Source of the DNA: Boothiomyces macroporosus
Taxonomy: Eukaryota > Chytridiomycota > Chytridiomycetes > Rhizophydiales > Terramycetaceae
Assembly: GCA_027604185.1 (NCBI GenBank)
Contig: JADGKB010000073.1
Coordinates: 1 to 64,000 of the forward strand
Reading direction: 5' to 3'
DNA: 64,000 nt
Within the stretch, counting starts at the first letter, position 1. Each line of letters begins with the position of its first letter. The position numbers and the translations under genes are program-made. Below, in pieces: positions 63,901-64,000 of this stretch. Under the pieces are notes generated by a model. The model saw only the letters and a list, made by a program, of their open reading frames with translations. It searched no databases and was not told where the DNA came from.

Positions 63901-64000
63901 GTTCTGAAACATACTATCGCGGAGAAGGAGCTACAAAAAAGAACTTTGGACCATGAAATTGCTATTAGCAGACGGCAAAATATAGTGTCAGTATTTAATC
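60998..64000 (+). CDS. Large unrecognised protein, truncated by window end
   Basis: At least 980 residues, with no stop before the window end. Two introns join the frames: 61424-61442 (19 nt, before MTLNQLETMHC) and 62052-62073 (22 nt, before KLPEIAYF). The first in-frame ATG is 60998; an earlier exon is possible. The middle contains coiled coil (EDEERLVDEIKNLKIKLESK, IDVQQLQLQLEDKELSLKII). The rest is rich in leucine-heavy helices, with a local basic stretch KRDKKPLKPGAAPFSKYL. No family was recognised; a cytoskeletal or ciliary coiled-coil protein is one guess. Confidence 0.65.

Overview
This is a compact nuclear genome segment from a eukaryote, most likely an early-diverging flagellated fungus or a close relative such as a chytrid-, rozellid-, sanchytrid- or aphelid-like lineage. 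That placement is inference. It rests on a Zn(II)2Cys6 binuclear cluster, a Cbf1/USF-type bHLH factor, a fungal/plant-type patatin lipase, an Argonaute, a nuclear complex I subunit (NDUFV1), and IQUB, a protein otherwise tied to motile cilia. The exact organism is not identified.

The most striking feature of gene structure is intron size. About 66 introns can be placed because reading frames and family alignments resume exactly across them. Nearly all are 18-24 nt (mode 19-20), start mostly with GTA, and end in a TAAY-like branch site a few bases before AG. Only two, both in NDUFV1, are longer (64 and 65 nt). Many housekeeping genes therefore look broken in a naive ORF scan but are intact once these introns are removed.

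Layout. At 86-1566 lies protein phosphatase 5. At 2232-5333 lie two paralogous 7TM genes (family A, with tiny introns). From 5471 to 30654 lies a tandem array of 19 intronless 7TM genes (family B): six on minus, then ATG18 (12480-13627), six on plus, then a COQ3/PPR divergent pair (20484-22642), then seven on minus. Families A and B share an ACGTCA-type element close to the start codon in 10 of the 21 genes, and many family B genes also carry an AACAATG element. This array is the candidate new system of the window: a large, recently expanded, apparently co-regulated receptor-like family.

From 31083 to 64000 the window is mostly single-copy housekeeping and regulatory genes: IQUB (cilium), a GATA-like plus Zn2Cys6 factor, Argonaute, NDUFV1, DDX46/Prp5, adenylate kinase, U2A', WDR48, a bHLH factor, a PARP-like/B-box protein, TEX261/SVP26, CBP3, an FGFR1OP2/SIKE-like coiled coil, a TGL-type patatin lipase, DBR1, RRP45, proteasome alpha-5, an intron-bearing tRNA-like gene, and a large unrecognised protein that runs off the end. 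Three of these (DDX46, U2A', DBR1) act in branch-site recognition or lariat turnover. Spacing is extreme: start codons 5 and 22 bp apart, stop codons 4 and 11 bp apart.
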